This document shows positions 15,741 to 26,145 of a stretch of DNA of 64,000 nucleotides, one piece after another. A program made the translations under genes and the position numbers. Below the pieces are notes generated by a model, which saw only the letters and a program-made list of their open reading frames with translations, was not told where the DNA came from and did not search any database. Within the stretch, counting starts at the first letter, position 1. Every line of letters starts with the position of its first letter. Source of the stretch: Streptomyces asoensis (lineage in GTDB: Bacteria; Actinomycetota; Actinomycetes; Streptomycetales; Streptomycetaceae); the NCBI RefSeq assembly GCF_013085465.1, contig NZ_CP049838.1:1612001-1676000 (forward strand), given 5' to 3'.

Positions 15741-17449
15741 GCGTGCCAAGACGCCAGCCCCGGCAGCTTCCGCCGATATCCAACCTCCCCCCGCTTCCTG
15801 CGCCGTTCGTCGGCAGGGATGAGGAGATCGCGGACACCCACCAGCGGCTCACCGACCATGTCACCGTGCTGGTGCACGACCCGGAGGGCCGCCCCCACGG
15901 CTACGGCACATCCCACCTGGCCATCTCCTACGGTCACCTCTACACCCTGCACTACCAGCTGATCTGGCTCTTCGACTGCGGCCAGGAGACGGAGCCGGCG
16001 AGACTGGCGGACCTTCTCGCGAAGGAGACGAAGCGGCTGAGCGAGGCGTTCGAGAAGAGCCTCGGTGAGCCGCTGGTCGGTCCCACGGCCGCCGACTGGC
16101 TCTTCATCTACGACAACGTGGCGGAGCCCGACGCCATACGGCGCCACTTCCCGGAGGGCAACGCCCGCATCCTGGTCACCTCACGCTTCACCGGCACGTG
16201 GGACGAGCGGCAACGGGTGAGCGTGGGTCCGCTGGGCCGTGCGGAGTCGGTCCGGCTCCTCAAAGAGAACATGAGCCTCGACCAGTTGCAGGCCGCCTGC
16301 CTGGCGGACACCTTCGGCGGCCACCCGAAGCAGATCGTGCGGGCCGGTGAGGCCGTCCTCGCGGGCCGGGTCACCACGGAAGAGATCGCCACCGTGGTGG
16401 AGATCGCCTGGCTGGCACCCCCGCTGCGCCGAGCCGGCGTGCCGGACGAGGTGCGCACGAGCCTGCGCTCCTGTCTGCTGCGTTCGGCGGTGTGCCGGGA
16501 CTCCGGCAGCTACGGGCGCTTCACGGAGGCCCTGCGCCGGCGGACGACGGGAATCGTCCCACGCGATGTGCTGACCTCGGACATGACCATGGCGGAGCGG
16601 GTCGATGTGCTGCTGGACGCCGTGTTCGAGCAGGAGGACCCGGCAGCCCTGCGGGTCATGGCGGACGCCGTGGAGGAGGAGACGGAGAGTTCCGGCTCCG
16701 GTCGGCAGATGGCCACCACCGTACGGCGGATCGTGGACGAGCTGATGGAGGACCTGCGCGGCACCCCTGCTCCCCCGACGGCACTCGCTCGTCACCCGGC
16801 ACGAGCCCGCTCCGTGCCTGCGTCGGGGTCCGTGCCGGATCCGGTCGCCGAGAAGGAGTACCCCTTCTTCTTCACCAGCTGGCACAACCGGGACGCCGAC
16901 GGAGACGAGGTGCAGTACTTCCACAAGTTGCTGGAGAAGGAGGTGGCGGTCAAGCTGCCGGCCAGGCTCGGGAAGACCGGATTCCTCGACTGGAACATGG
17001 AGCCCGGCACGAAGTGGGAGTCCCTGCTGGTCGAGGCGATTCGTACCACGCGCATTCTGGTCCCGCTGGTCACCGAGGACTACTTCACCCGCGAGTGGTG
17101 CCGGCGCGAGTGGGCCGTCATGGTGCAGCGCATGGCGAACGTCGACTCCGCACAGGCCCAGGAGCCCATCGCCATCCTGCCGGTGTTCTGGGTCAGGCCG
17201 ATGGAGGGGTGGCGGACGCCGGACGACTTCGGCCTGTACCAGCACCGGGTGCGCTGGGACGGTGAGAAGGCGTACGACGGGCACGTCTACGACCTGGTGA
17301 GGGACAAGGGCCAGCCGCTCACGGACTACGTGCGTTCGCTCGTCAGGGCCATGGTCAAAGCAGCGGCCACACCGCTGCCCCCGCTCGACCGGCCCAAGGT
17401 GATGCGGGTCCCTCTGGCGTTCCGCGACGTCAACGAGGGCAGTCGCTGA
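15737..17449 (+). CDS. Degenerate NB-ARC protein with C-terminal TIR domain
   Basis: 570 residues. PFVGRDEEI at about 26 opens an NB-ARC-like domain. The place of Walker A (normally GxGGxGKT) reads VHDPEGRPHGYGTSHLAISY: length and flanks fit but the lysine is gone. Walker B-like WLFIYDNVAEP and sensor-like NARILVTSRF follow. From about 375 a TIR-like domain begins (YPFFFTSWHNRD, LVPLVTEDYF, EWCRREW), much like FxsC. No TPR repeats are present. The GTG overlaps the stop of the double-TIR gene. The protein probably cannot cycle ATP, so it may partner with the intact NB-ARC of FxsT. Confidence 0.8.
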   Translation: MSVPRRQPRQLPPISNLPPLPAPFVGRDEEIADTHQRLTDHVTVLVHDPEGRPHGYGTSHLAISYGHLYTLHYQLIWLFDCGQETEPARLADLLAKETKRLSEAFEKSLGEPLVGPTAADWLFIYDNVAEPDAIRRHFPEGNARILVTSRFTGTWDERQRVSVGPLGRAESVRLLKENMSLDQLQAACLADTFGGHPKQIVRAGEAVLAGRVTTEEIATVVEIAWLAPPLRRAGVPDEVRTSLRSCLLRSAVCRDSGSYGRFTEALRRRTTGIVPRDVLTSDMTMAERVDVLLDAVFEQEDPAALRVMADAVEEETESSGSGRQMATTVRRIVDELMEDLRGTPAPPTALARHPARARSVPASGSVPDPVAEKEYPFFFTSWHNRDADGDEVQYFHKLLEKEVAVKLPARLGKTGFLDWNMEPGTKWESLLVEAIRTTRILVPLVTEDYFTREWCRREWAVMVQRMANVDSAQAQEPIAILPVFWVRPMEGWRTPDDFGLYQHRVRWDGEKAYDGHVYDLVRDKGQPLTDYVRSLVRAMVKAAATPLPPLDRPKVMRVPLAFRDVNEGSR

Positions 17450-17472
17450 CGCCTGCGCCCTATCGTCGGCAC

Positions 17473-17991
17473 ATGACTCCCGATCATCACGACGCCGACT
17501 GCCTCTTCTGCGGGATCGCCGCCGGGTCCGAACCGGCCCGTGTCGTCACCGAGACCGCGGACACGCTGACGTTCCTGCCCCGGAATCCGGTGCACCCGGG
17601 GCATGTGCTCGTCGTGCCCCGGCGCCATGTGACGGACATCTGGGACCTCGACACGGCCACGGCGGCGGCGGTCGGCGCGGCGGTGCTCAGGGCCGCCCAC
17701 GCTGTGCGGGCCGTCCACCGCCCCGAGGGCCTCAACGTCATCCAGTCGTCCGGGGCGGCCGCCACGCAGTCCGTACCCCATCTGCACGTCCATGTCGTGC
17801 CGCGCTACGAGGGCGACCGGATGCCCCGGCTGTGGCCCGAGCACATCGAGCCGGAACCCGAGCTGCTCGACGACTCCGCGCGCAGGCTGCGTGCGGAGAC
17901 CGCGTCACCGCACGAACAGCAGGGCGAACGCCAGGGCGAGAACCAGGCCGCCGTAGAAGCCCGACACAGTGGGAGAGACAGCCGCTCGTAG
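17473..17991 (+). CDS. HIT-family nucleotide hydrolase
   Basis: 172 residues. CLFCGIAAG at the start is the usual zinc-binding or N-terminal HIT block. HPGHVLVVPRRHV and SVPHLHVHVVPR (the His-x-His-x-His triad) define the family, which hydrolyses nucleotidyl bonds such as AMP-lysine or dinucleoside polyphosphates. The last 30 residues are low-complexity and read antisense to the next gene's end, so the normal stop seems to have been lost. It starts 24 bp after the TIR gene and may be part of that operon or chance cargo. Confidence 0.85.
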   Translation: MTPDHHDADCLFCGIAAGSEPARVVTETADTLTFLPRNPVHPGHVLVVPRRHVTDIWDLDTATAAAVGAAVLRAAHAVRAVHRPEGLNVIQSSGAAATQSVPHLHVHVVPRYEGDRMPRLWPEHIEPEPELLDDSARRLRAETASPHEQQGERQGENQAAVEARHSGRDSRS

Positions 17992-18327
17992 TATGCCCGC
18001 CTCCTCTCGGCCCGGTGTCACGTCCATCGCGAACGGCTCGACGGAGGCGTCCTGGCGCCGCACCCGGTCGTACAGCCGCCGGAACAGCCTTTCCTGGTAG
18101 AGGAAGTAGCCGTCCAGGAGCCAGAAGGCCACCACGGGCAGGAAGCTCACCAGGGCGACGGAATCCTTGTCGTTCCCGACGGCGTAGGCGAGCAGCGCAC
18201 CGGTGACCGTCAGCGACCAGCCCTTGATCAGGAACGAGTTGTTCCCCATCCGGGCCACGATCGTCTGGATCAGCTCCAGATGCCGGATCCGGCCGTCGTC
18301 CAGTCGTGCCTGATCGTCTGCTGACAT
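17905..18327 (-). CDS. Small membrane protein of the NSF-KGW type
   Basis: 140 residues with about three membrane helices (WSLTVTGALLAYAVG, SFLPVVAFWLLDGYFLYQE and the C-terminal GLVLALAFALLF). The start matches a widespread small bacterial membrane protein with the signature IQTIVARMGNNSFLIKGW, whose biochemical role I do not know; it is often seen in accessory regions. A G-rich Shine-Dalgarno precedes ATG 18327. Its last 87 bp overlap the end of the HIT gene on the other strand. Confidence 0.75.
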   Translation of the reverse strand: MSADDQARLDDGRIRHLELIQTIVARMGNNSFLIKGWSLTVTGALLAYAVGNDKDSVALVSFLPVVAFWLLDGYFLYQERLFRRLYDRVRRQDASVEPFAMDVTPGREEAGILRAAVSPTVSGFYGGLVLALAFALLFVR

Positions 18328-18438
18328 CGGCCCCCCACAGAGTCAACTCGTGTGCTGTGCAGCTTAGTCAGTGCAGGAGGCCCCCCAGCACGACCGGTCG
18401 TTCGGGTTGTCCGGCGTGCGGCCGAAAAGCCGGAGGTC

Positions 18439-19041
18439 TCACAGGATGGTGACCCGGAAGCGCGCCTTGGCCTCGGGGCGGACGGCAGCGGTGCCGTCCT
18501 CGGAGAAGTCGGCGACGCCGGCGCGCCGGCAGACCCCGAGGAAGTCCTTCAGATCCAGGAGGGAGAAGTCGGCGCGGACGGCCGCAGGCAGCAGGGTGTG
18601 CATCTGCTCCGGGGTGAGTCGGCCCTCCACGACATCAGGGTGGCGGACGAGTTCGGCCAGTACACAGCCCTGGCTCTCGCTAAGGCGAACGCGGCGCACG
18701 TCGAAGAGCAGGGGTACGACCGTGGTGACGACGGCGGGGGCGACCTGCGGTGCGCCCAGGAGGACCAGGAGCCCGGCGACGAAGGCCATGGCAACGGCCG
18801 TCCGTGCGGCGCCCTGGCTCAGGTCCACCTCCCAGCCACCAGGACGGATTTCGAGCTCCGTGTCGGGGGCGTCGTGTGCGACGGCATGTGCCACTCCCTC
18901 AAGGAAGGCCGCACAGCCGATCTCTGAGGAGTAGTCGTCAGGAAGCAGGTCGAACCAGATGGAGCGAAGATCCTCCTGAGTGACGACGGCTCCCTCGCCG
19001 CCCTTCCGCATGAGCAGAAAGGGGGCGATCTCCTGGCTCAT
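18439..19041 (-). CDS. Unrecognised protein with central membrane segment
   Basis: 200 residues, no family recognised. A hydrophobic stretch at about 80-110 (TAVAMAFVAGLLVLLGAP) could be one or two membrane helices. The C-terminal 80 residues look like a small helical domain (LTPEQMHTLLPAAVRADFSL). The ATG overlaps the stop of the upstream HExxH gene by 4 bases, so the two are made together. A membrane-anchoring partner of that protein is a reasonable guess only. Confidence 0.65.
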   Translation of the reverse strand: MSQEIAPFLLMRKGGEGAVVTQEDLRSIWFDLLPDDYSSEIGCAAFLEGVAHAVAHDAPDTELEIRPGGWEVDLSQGAARTAVAMAFVAGLLVLLGAPQVAPAVVTTVVPLLFDVRRVRLSESQGCVLAELVRHPDVVEGRLTPEQMHTLLPAAVRADFSLLDLKDFLGVCRRAGVADFSEDGTAAVRPEAKARFRVTIL

Positions 19042-20846
19042 GCGCGGCCGTCCTTCCAGTGGTACGCCGAAACATCAAAGTGGTGCTCCTCTACGAGGAG
19101 GTGACTGACCGTCGCCTCCACGATGGTGCTCGCGTCCGTCAACACGGCGGGATCGAAGCGGGCAGCGGGGTAGTGCGTGGCCAGGTAGCTGGCCAGTACG
19201 TCGCCCATGGTGTCCGAACAGGGCAGTAGCAGCCGCAGGTTGGTGTCGCCGACAACGCAGGCGAAGAGTGCGGCGGGTTCGTCGGTGCCGTCGCGGACGG
19301 TGGCCTGTGCGTAGGTCAGCGACTCACCCGTGTCACGCCACAGATCGAACTGAGCCAACGGCGCGAGGTCGACAAGGCCGGTGACACGCGTGCGCGTCAG
19401 CACGCCGGACCATCGGTCACGCCAGGGGATGTCTCCGAGCGAGGACAGCGCCACGTTGATCAGCACGGCCTTGCGCCTGGGCATCGCCGAGCACACCATG
19501 TCCAGTTCGCCCGGGTCGGCGAGCAGTGTGCACTCGACCTCTCCGTCGTCGTCGATCGTGCGCAGGAACACCACGGTCTCGGCACCCTTCTCCTCGAGGG
19601 TGCCGCGGTCCTCGGCGGAGAAGGCGAACTGCTGAACGAGCCGGAAGGCCGGACGCGCGGTGCCGAACACATGCGCGCGCTCGCCATCCCCGGAGACCAG
19701 AGCAGCCCGGCCTGCGACGGCCAGTTCCCGCAGTGTCCGTATGACGGCCCGCCGTGGTGCCTCGCGCACCACAAGACGTTCGCGGCGCCACACTTCGTAG
19801 GCTTCGACGTCGACCTCGGCCGAATCCTGTGACGCGAGCAGTCTGCCGGTGTGATGAGGAGCCCGAGCCTGCAATGTGTCGATGGCGTGCGCAGTGAACT
19901 CGCGGTGTTCGTCGTAGGCCAGCACGGTCGCGCCATACCTGCCGAGCAGACCTGCCATCTGGTCGTGCAAGGCGTGGGTGACAGCCTGCCAGACCGCTGG
20001 GTCGTCCGGGGCCTCGGCATCCAGCAGGCGCGTCCAGCCGGCGCCTGCTTCGCTGCGGCACCTGTCCCACGCCGGAGTCCAGAAGTCACCGTCCGCGTGG
20101 GCCTGAACGAGCCGAAACCGCTCGTCGGGGCGCTCGAAACGCGGAATATCGCTCGTGGATTCGGGACTTAGACCGGCCTCCAGTACACGCTCCAGCGCGG
20201 GGGTCTGCATGCACACACGTGCGGTCGTCTCCACCGCCAGCTCCTGCAGACGCTTGTGCGTGGTGCGCTGGGCGAGGTTGGCCGCGGCCTTGTAGTACCG
20301 CTGGTACGCGGGATATCCCGCCAGCATCGCGGGGTCGCCGTCGGCCACCAGGGACAGACTCTGATAGGTGGCGAAGGCTTCGTGTACACCGCGGCACCAT
20401 GTCACCAGTCGCTGGAGTGCCGCGCGCTGCTGGTCGTCGTCCAGCGCCAGGACGGCGTACACCGCCAGCGCGATTCCGTAGGAGGTGCAGTCGTTGAGTG
20501 CCGCGTGCTGCACCTCGTGCACGGTCACGAGGCGCGCGGCGGGGGAGGTCGCGATGCTGCCTCCCAGGTGCACGGTCCAGGCGTCGTGACTGTTGTAAGC
20601 GCCTCGGGCCTCGCCTGCGGCACCGCGCAGCAGACTGTCGAAGAGGTGTGTCTCGGGGTCCGGCAGCGGTGGTGCCGCGGAGTCGGATTCCTCATCGCCT
20701 GATGAGCGTGCAGCCTCGTCCAACGTGCCCACTCCCCCAGTGGCTCCGCATCGAGCAGCTTCCACCAGTCTAGGGGACATCGCCGGTGCCATCGTGCGGA
20801 ATGTCTTCGCGCCGTCCTGGTAGACGTCGTTCGCTTCCCGGAGCAT
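19038..20846 (-). CDS. Large protein with HExxH motif, coupled to a membrane protein
   Basis: About 602 residues if it starts at ATG 20846; the start is uncertain because no clean Shine-Dalgarno is seen and other starts exist up- and downstream. VHEVQHAALND at 109-119 gives His110-Glu-Val-Gln-His114, the zinc-protease motif. No classic third-ligand motif is obvious. The rest is a long alpha/beta region without a match; segments such as LDMVCSAMPRRKAVLINVAL are unassigned. No signal peptide is visible, so it is cytoplasmic. FxSxx-COOH systems elsewhere can include an HExxH putative peptide-modification protein; whether this is that family is not shown. Confidence 0.65.
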   Translation of the reverse strand: MLREANDVYQDGAKTFRTMAPAMSPRLVEAARCGATGGVGTLDEAARSSGDEESDSAAPPLPDPETHLFDSLLRGAAGEARGAYNSHDAWTVHLGGSIATSPAARLVTVHEVQHAALNDCTSYGIALAVYAVLALDDDQQRAALQRLVTWCRGVHEAFATYQSLSLVADGDPAMLAGYPAYQRYYKAAANLAQRTTHKRLQELAVETTARVCMQTPALERVLEAGLSPESTSDIPRFERPDERFRLVQAHADGDFWTPAWDRCRSEAGAGWTRLLDAEAPDDPAVWQAVTHALHDQMAGLLGRYGATVLAYDEHREFTAHAIDTLQARAPHHTGRLLASQDSAEVDVEAYEVWRRERLVVREAPRRAVIRTLRELAVAGRAALVSGDGERAHVFGTARPAFRLVQQFAFSAEDRGTLEEKGAETVVFLRTIDDDGEVECTLLADPGELDMVCSAMPRRKAVLINVALSSLGDIPWRDRWSGVLTRTRVTGLVDLAPLAQFDLWRDTGESLTYAQATVRDGTDEPAALFACVVGDTNLRLLLPCSDTMGDVLASYLATHYPAARFDPAVLTDASTIVEATVSHLLVEEHHFDVSAYHWKDGRA

Positions 20847-21649
20847 GCTCCAAAGAGGAGGTGGAGCGGGACGTGTCAAGGGGCCCGCTCCGCCCACGCA
20901 TGACGACGCCGCAGCGCCGCACAGCGGTTCCTGACGGCGTGACACCCGCGTACGCGACCAACTCTGGGACGCCGTAACCGGCGTCGTCGCAGACGGCGCC
21001 GCCGTTCTCGTGTACCGCCATTCGAACAGCCGGCACCCGACAACGTGTCCACACCGACTTCGACGGACTCACCCTCATACGGATGAGCGCGGCCACGCAG
21101 CCAGAGCTAGCAACAGGAAGGCAAAGCGGGCGCTGGGCTGCAGGCTCGAGCAGAGACAACAACCATCACCCAGGCACCCTGAAAGATCACGCTGAAGTCT
21201 TCTGCAGACTCATCGAGGAGGCCAGCGCCCGGGCCTTCGGCACACACCACCCCCTCCGCGACCTGTTCTGATGCATGTCACCGGGCGCCACCCGCGCCCG
21301 GCGTTGAACGCACCGAACAGCAGGATTCAAGCCCAAGTCCATCAGACGCAGCCGTGCCCACCCCAGTCCGTCCTTGATGTCCCCGTCCGTCAGCCGCTAC
21401 TCCCTTGATGCCTTGCTCCCCCGCGTCGGGTGCGCCCTCACATCTGCACTGCTGCGCCCGCAGGAAGAGTCAGATGGTACGTGGCCCCACTGTCACCTCG
21501 TTGCCGTCTTGATCCTCCAGGGCCACTGATGCAGCATGAGAGCACACCGAGGCACCGTTCCAGATCTCGCTCAGGGCGGCAGCATCAGCGGTCACGCCCG
21601 AACCGTATCCTCGTCCGGCCCCACCCGGGATCAAAGGCCTGGGGCCCTG
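20847..21649. other. Intergenic region between HExxH gene and IS remnant
   Basis: About 800 bp without a convincing gene. A short frame at 21083-21271 (+), ending HHPLRDLF, has no recognised family and no good ribosome site. An 8-bp hairpin at 21281-21301 follows it. The rest shows nothing. Confidence 0.55.
21281..21301. terminator. Small GC-rich hairpin
   Basis: CCGGGCGC and GCGCCCGG pair over 8 bp around a 5-base loop, 10 bases after the stop of the short unassigned frame. A terminator-like element; what it serves is unclear. Confidence 0.45.
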
Positions 21650-22420
21650 CAGTGTGGCTGAATGGCCGGGGACGAGTCGGCGGACCATGATGCTGTTCAT
21701 TGCCCAACGGATCATGGTCTCGGAGTGGGCGGGGTCCTGCTCGTAGTCGCGGGCGAGGCGCCGGTGCGCGGTGATCCACGAGAAGCGCTGGTCCCGGGCC
21801 TTTGCACACGATCTCCAGCTCGCGGCCGAGGGTCGCCCGGGCCCAGTCCACGAGGCGGCCGGGTGAAGGCCAGGCGGGCCCAGATCTTCTGAACTCCCGG
21901 ACGGTCCATCCGATTCCAGCGCAGCGGGTGCTTCGCGTCGTCGCGGTCCTGAATGTTCGCGGCGGCTGCGTGGACGGCCAGGAGCAGGCCGAGGGTGTCG
22001 GTGGCGATGAACCGCTTGCGGCCCTTCATCCTCTTGACCACAACGGAGCCCCTCGTACCGACGGGGACGGTGTCGCGGTGTGCACGGACTGCGAGTCGAT
22101 CAGCCCCGCGCCCGCTTCACGCTGCGGCCGTCGGCGGCGGCCCGGACTTGACCGCGCAGGCCGTCGCGAATCCGCTCGACGGTGCCGTCGTCGTGCCATT
22201 ACGTGTAGTAGCAGTACACCGTCGGCCATGGCGGGGCCACGGGCAACTGCCGCCAGGCACAACCGGTGCAGACCACGTAGAAGATCGCATCCACGATCCG
22301 CCGACGCGGGTGCTTCTCACGTGGTCAGCCCTTGGGATCCACCCGCGCGGGTGACAACGACGCCTCCACGAACGCCCACTGCTCACCCGTCAAATCCGAC
22401 GGATACCCGCCCCCAGCCCC
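21650..22420 (-). mobile_element. IS5-family transposase remnant
   Basis: Reading the minus strand downward, pieces of one DDE transposase appear in changing frames. They include [37 protein letters not shown], a conserved GRKRFIATDTLGLLLAVH, IQDRDDAKHPL, GVQKIWA, then VDWARATLGRELEIV and MIRWAMNSIMVRRL. Order and content match the IS5-type insertion sequences (DUF4096 N-terminus) common in Streptomyces. In-frame stops and frameshifts make it inactive. No terminal inverted repeats could be defined. It lies near the right edge of the island. Confidence 0.85.
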
Positions 22421-22838
22421 GGTCACGCCAAGCGCAACTCTGCCGACAAATGACGAAAAGCAGTGGAAGCGCACTCACAGCCATACGCGCCGGCGCCGCC
22501 CCTTCGCATCGTGGTTCGGCGACCATGACCCAGGGGCGTCAGAGGGTCGGGAGGCACAGGTAGGCACTGATCAACCCGCCGCCGCGACTCCTCGGCCAAC
22601 CGAGACCCCACGGGACGAATGTCAGCGGTGTCGTCACGGTCCTGCGAGGACACTGCCACGGCTGTAGGGCCGGGCCGAAGAAACGGCCGCCGGCCTCCGC
22701 CAGCGTCGGATCCAGCCTTGGTAGCCCGGTGGACGGTCCCCTTCGAACGAAGATCCGGACCATACCCGGGCCAGCCGCATGCAGCTTGTGGCGACCGGAA
22801 CTGTTTACGCTGGTCAAACTACCTCTGAGCCGTGTACC
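22421..22838. other. Gene-free stretch before the third aldehyde dehydrogenase tail
   Basis: 418 bp in which I see no gene, terminator or clear repeat. Probably decayed DNA between the transposase remnant and the island edge. Confidence 0.5.
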
Positions 22839-22897
22839 ACCAGCAGACGAAGAACATTCTTGTTTCATACAGCCCGAAGAAACTTGGGTTCTTCTAG
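22839..22897 (+). pseudogene. Aldehyde dehydrogenase 3' remnant (copy 3)
   Basis: The final 19 codons of an aldehyde dehydrogenase ([18 protein letters not shown] and TAG), with nothing of the gene upstream. About 50 of 59 bases match copy 2 at 3827-3885, 19 kb away in the same orientation, and weaker similarity goes on past the stop (CAAGT-GGTTG). It marks the right boundary of the accessory region. Confidence 0.85.
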
Positions 22898-22941
22898 AGC
22901 TACAAGTCGGTTGTCCGGAGGGAGCTTTCAGACATCCGCGG

Positions 22942-22970
22942 AGTGGAGCCAGGATGATCCTGGCTCCACT
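22942..22970. terminator. Perfect bidirectional terminator
   Basis: AGTGGAGCCAGGA pairs with TCCTGGCTCCACT over 13 bp with a 3-base loop. It lies 45 bp after the aldehyde dehydrogenase tail and 17 bp beyond the stop of the minus-strand esterase, so it could serve both directions. Confidence 0.85.
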
Positions 22971-22986
22971 TCGTGGTGCGGGCCTG

Positions 22987-24354
22987 TCACCGGAACTGTG
23001 CGAAGAACCTCCAGATCTCTGCTTTGGTCCAGGTGGCGACGCCGCTTTCGCCGGGGGAGCCGTCGACCGGACCGGGTATGTGGTCTCCGTCGAACGCAGC
23101 CCATTGGACCGGGTATCCGGCACGGCAGCCCGAGTAGGTGGTGGTGATGTGCGTTCGGCTGCCCGGCGCGGGCTCGCGCGGGCTCTGGTGGGTGCAGCCG
23201 TTGTTGCTGACGAATCTGTCGCGCAGGGACCGTCCTTGCGCGATGTCGAGGACGGAGTCGCCGACGCCGTGGATTCCGAAGTAGGCGATGGGCTGGGTGC
23301 CGCCACTGCACCCGCTGATCTGAGCGCCGGAGATGACCGCGACGGCCCTGAAGACGTTCGCCCGGCTGCATGCGAGTGCGTAGCTCATACCGCCACCCCA
23401 GCTGAATCCCGTGGCGAAACGCTGTGCCGGGTTGACACAGAGGCCGCCCTCGATTCGCCGGATCATGTCGTCGACGAAGGTGATGTCCTCACCACCCGAA
23501 TCGGCCCAGCCGTTGCCCAGACCCTGGGGGGCGACGAGGATCGCGTCGTTGTTCGACTGTTCCTGTTGGCCGTAGTAGGACCAGGCGTTCCCGCTCGTGC
23601 CGCCCGAGGCGACGTCGGCGGCGGTTCCGCCCCGCCAGTGGAACGCGAAGATCAGCCGGTAGGGGTGGCTGTTGTCGTAGTTGGCGGGAACCCTGAGGAT
23701 GAAGCTGCGGCTCTTACCGCCGCTCTGCATCGTGTGCGTACCGCTCGCCAGAGTCGGGCTGCTGCCGCATCCGCCGCCGCCTGCCGACAGTTTGGTCATC
23801 TGCCATTGCTGGTTGGCGCCGCCCCAGTCGGTGTACTGGACGACGTTGCCGCCGTCGGCGGTGGAGGCACCCTGCACCTCCACCGCCTTGCCGCTGGTGC
23901 GGTTGATCAGCCGGACGTGGCCCGCGTCCGAGTCGGTCAGGCGGAACTGCTGGTTGGCCCCGTTGTGGTCGGCCCACTGCTGGATCGCGGCACCGTCTGC
24001 GGTCGAGGCGCCGGCCACGTCGAGAACCTTGGCCGAATGCCGGGCCTTGAGGCGGTAGAAGCCGTCGCCGGAGTCCACGAACTGCCACTGCTGGTTGGCT
24101 CCGTCGTTGCGCGTCCACTGGCTGACCCGCGCGCCGTCGGCGGTGGACGCGCCAGAGACGTCCAGCGCCTTGCCGCTGTTGCGATTGACCAGGACATACC
24201 AGGCATTGGTGTCCACCGTCGCCGCCTCGGCGGGCGCCGGATTCACCGCGGCGAGCATGCCGATCGCGAGGGTAGCCGCCACCACGGCGGCGACCCTGGA
24301 CCACCAGCGATGTTTTCGTGGAGGGGCGGGGGAAGCCGCACCTTGGGTCGTCAT
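22987..24354 (-). CDS. Secreted ricin-domain (CBM13) esterase, CE1 / feruloyl- or acetylxylan-esterase type
   Basis: 455 residues. A signal peptide (about 1-44, ending AEAA) is followed by a ricin-type beta-trefoil with three QxW-like repeats (GANQQWQF, GANQQFRL, GANQQWQM). Next comes an alpha/beta hydrolase of the PHB depolymerase/LpqC/CE1 type: RSFILRVPANYD, FAFHWRGGTA, the nucleophile in TGFSWGGGMS, IHGVGDSV for the Asp, and FDGDHIP for the His. It should release ferulate or acetate from xylan outside the cell. It starts 31 bp after xlnA and is probably its operon partner. The substrate is inferred from context. Confidence 0.87.
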   Translation of the reverse strand: MTTQGAASPAPPRKHRWWSRVAAVVAATLAIGMLAAVNPAPAEAATVDTNAWYVLVNRNSGKALDVSGASTADGARVSQWTRNDGANQQWQFVDSGDGFYRLKARHSAKVLDVAGASTADGAAIQQWADHNGANQQFRLTDSDAGHVRLINRTSGKAVEVQGASTADGGNVVQYTDWGGANQQWQMTKLSAGGGGCGSSPTLASGTHTMQSGGKSRSFILRVPANYDNSHPYRLIFAFHWRGGTAADVASGGTSGNAWSYYGQQEQSNNDAILVAPQGLGNGWADSGGEDITFVDDMIRRIEGGLCVNPAQRFATGFSWGGGMSYALACSRANVFRAVAVISGAQISGCSGGTQPIAYFGIHGVGDSVLDIAQGRSLRDRFVSNNGCTHQSPREPAPGSRTHITTTYSGCRAGYPVQWAAFDGDHIPGPVDGSPGESGVATWTKAEIWRFFAQFR

Positions 24355-24385
24355 CGATTCGCCCTTTCGTCTGTGGCAGGTCCCA

Positions 24386-25927
<1,542 letters not shown>

Positions 25928-26097
25928 TCACCGGAGACCGCGGTCATGGGACCGGGACGATCTCAACCGGCACGGACGGCACCCGATCGGCGGTCGGGTG
26001 CCTTATGGCGGGGTGGCGCAGGTGCTTTGGTGCGCGGATCTGTCGGGCAGCTGTGCGTGGATCTGCCGTGCAGCACAGATTTCTCAGGGCCGACGTG

Positions 26098-26113
26098 GTT
26101 CGATATCTCGAAC
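26098..26113. promoter_or_regulatory. Inverted repeat GTTCGA/TCGAAC
   Basis: Two perfect 6-bp arms around TATC, 280 bp upstream of xlnA and 32 bp from a larger palindrome. A possible repressor site; no regulator can be assigned. Confidence 0.4.
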
Positions 26114-26145
26114 TTTGGCCGGGTTCTCAGACAGGGATGATTGAG

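Noticed and set aside
19038..20846. Calling the HExxH protein a secreted zinc protease
   Set aside because: There is no signal peptide and no clear third zinc ligand; the motif alone does not prove a protease.
21083..21271. 62-codon plus-strand frame as a gene
   Set aside because: No ribosome site, no family, and it lies in decayed DNA; mentioned only as part of the intergenic region.
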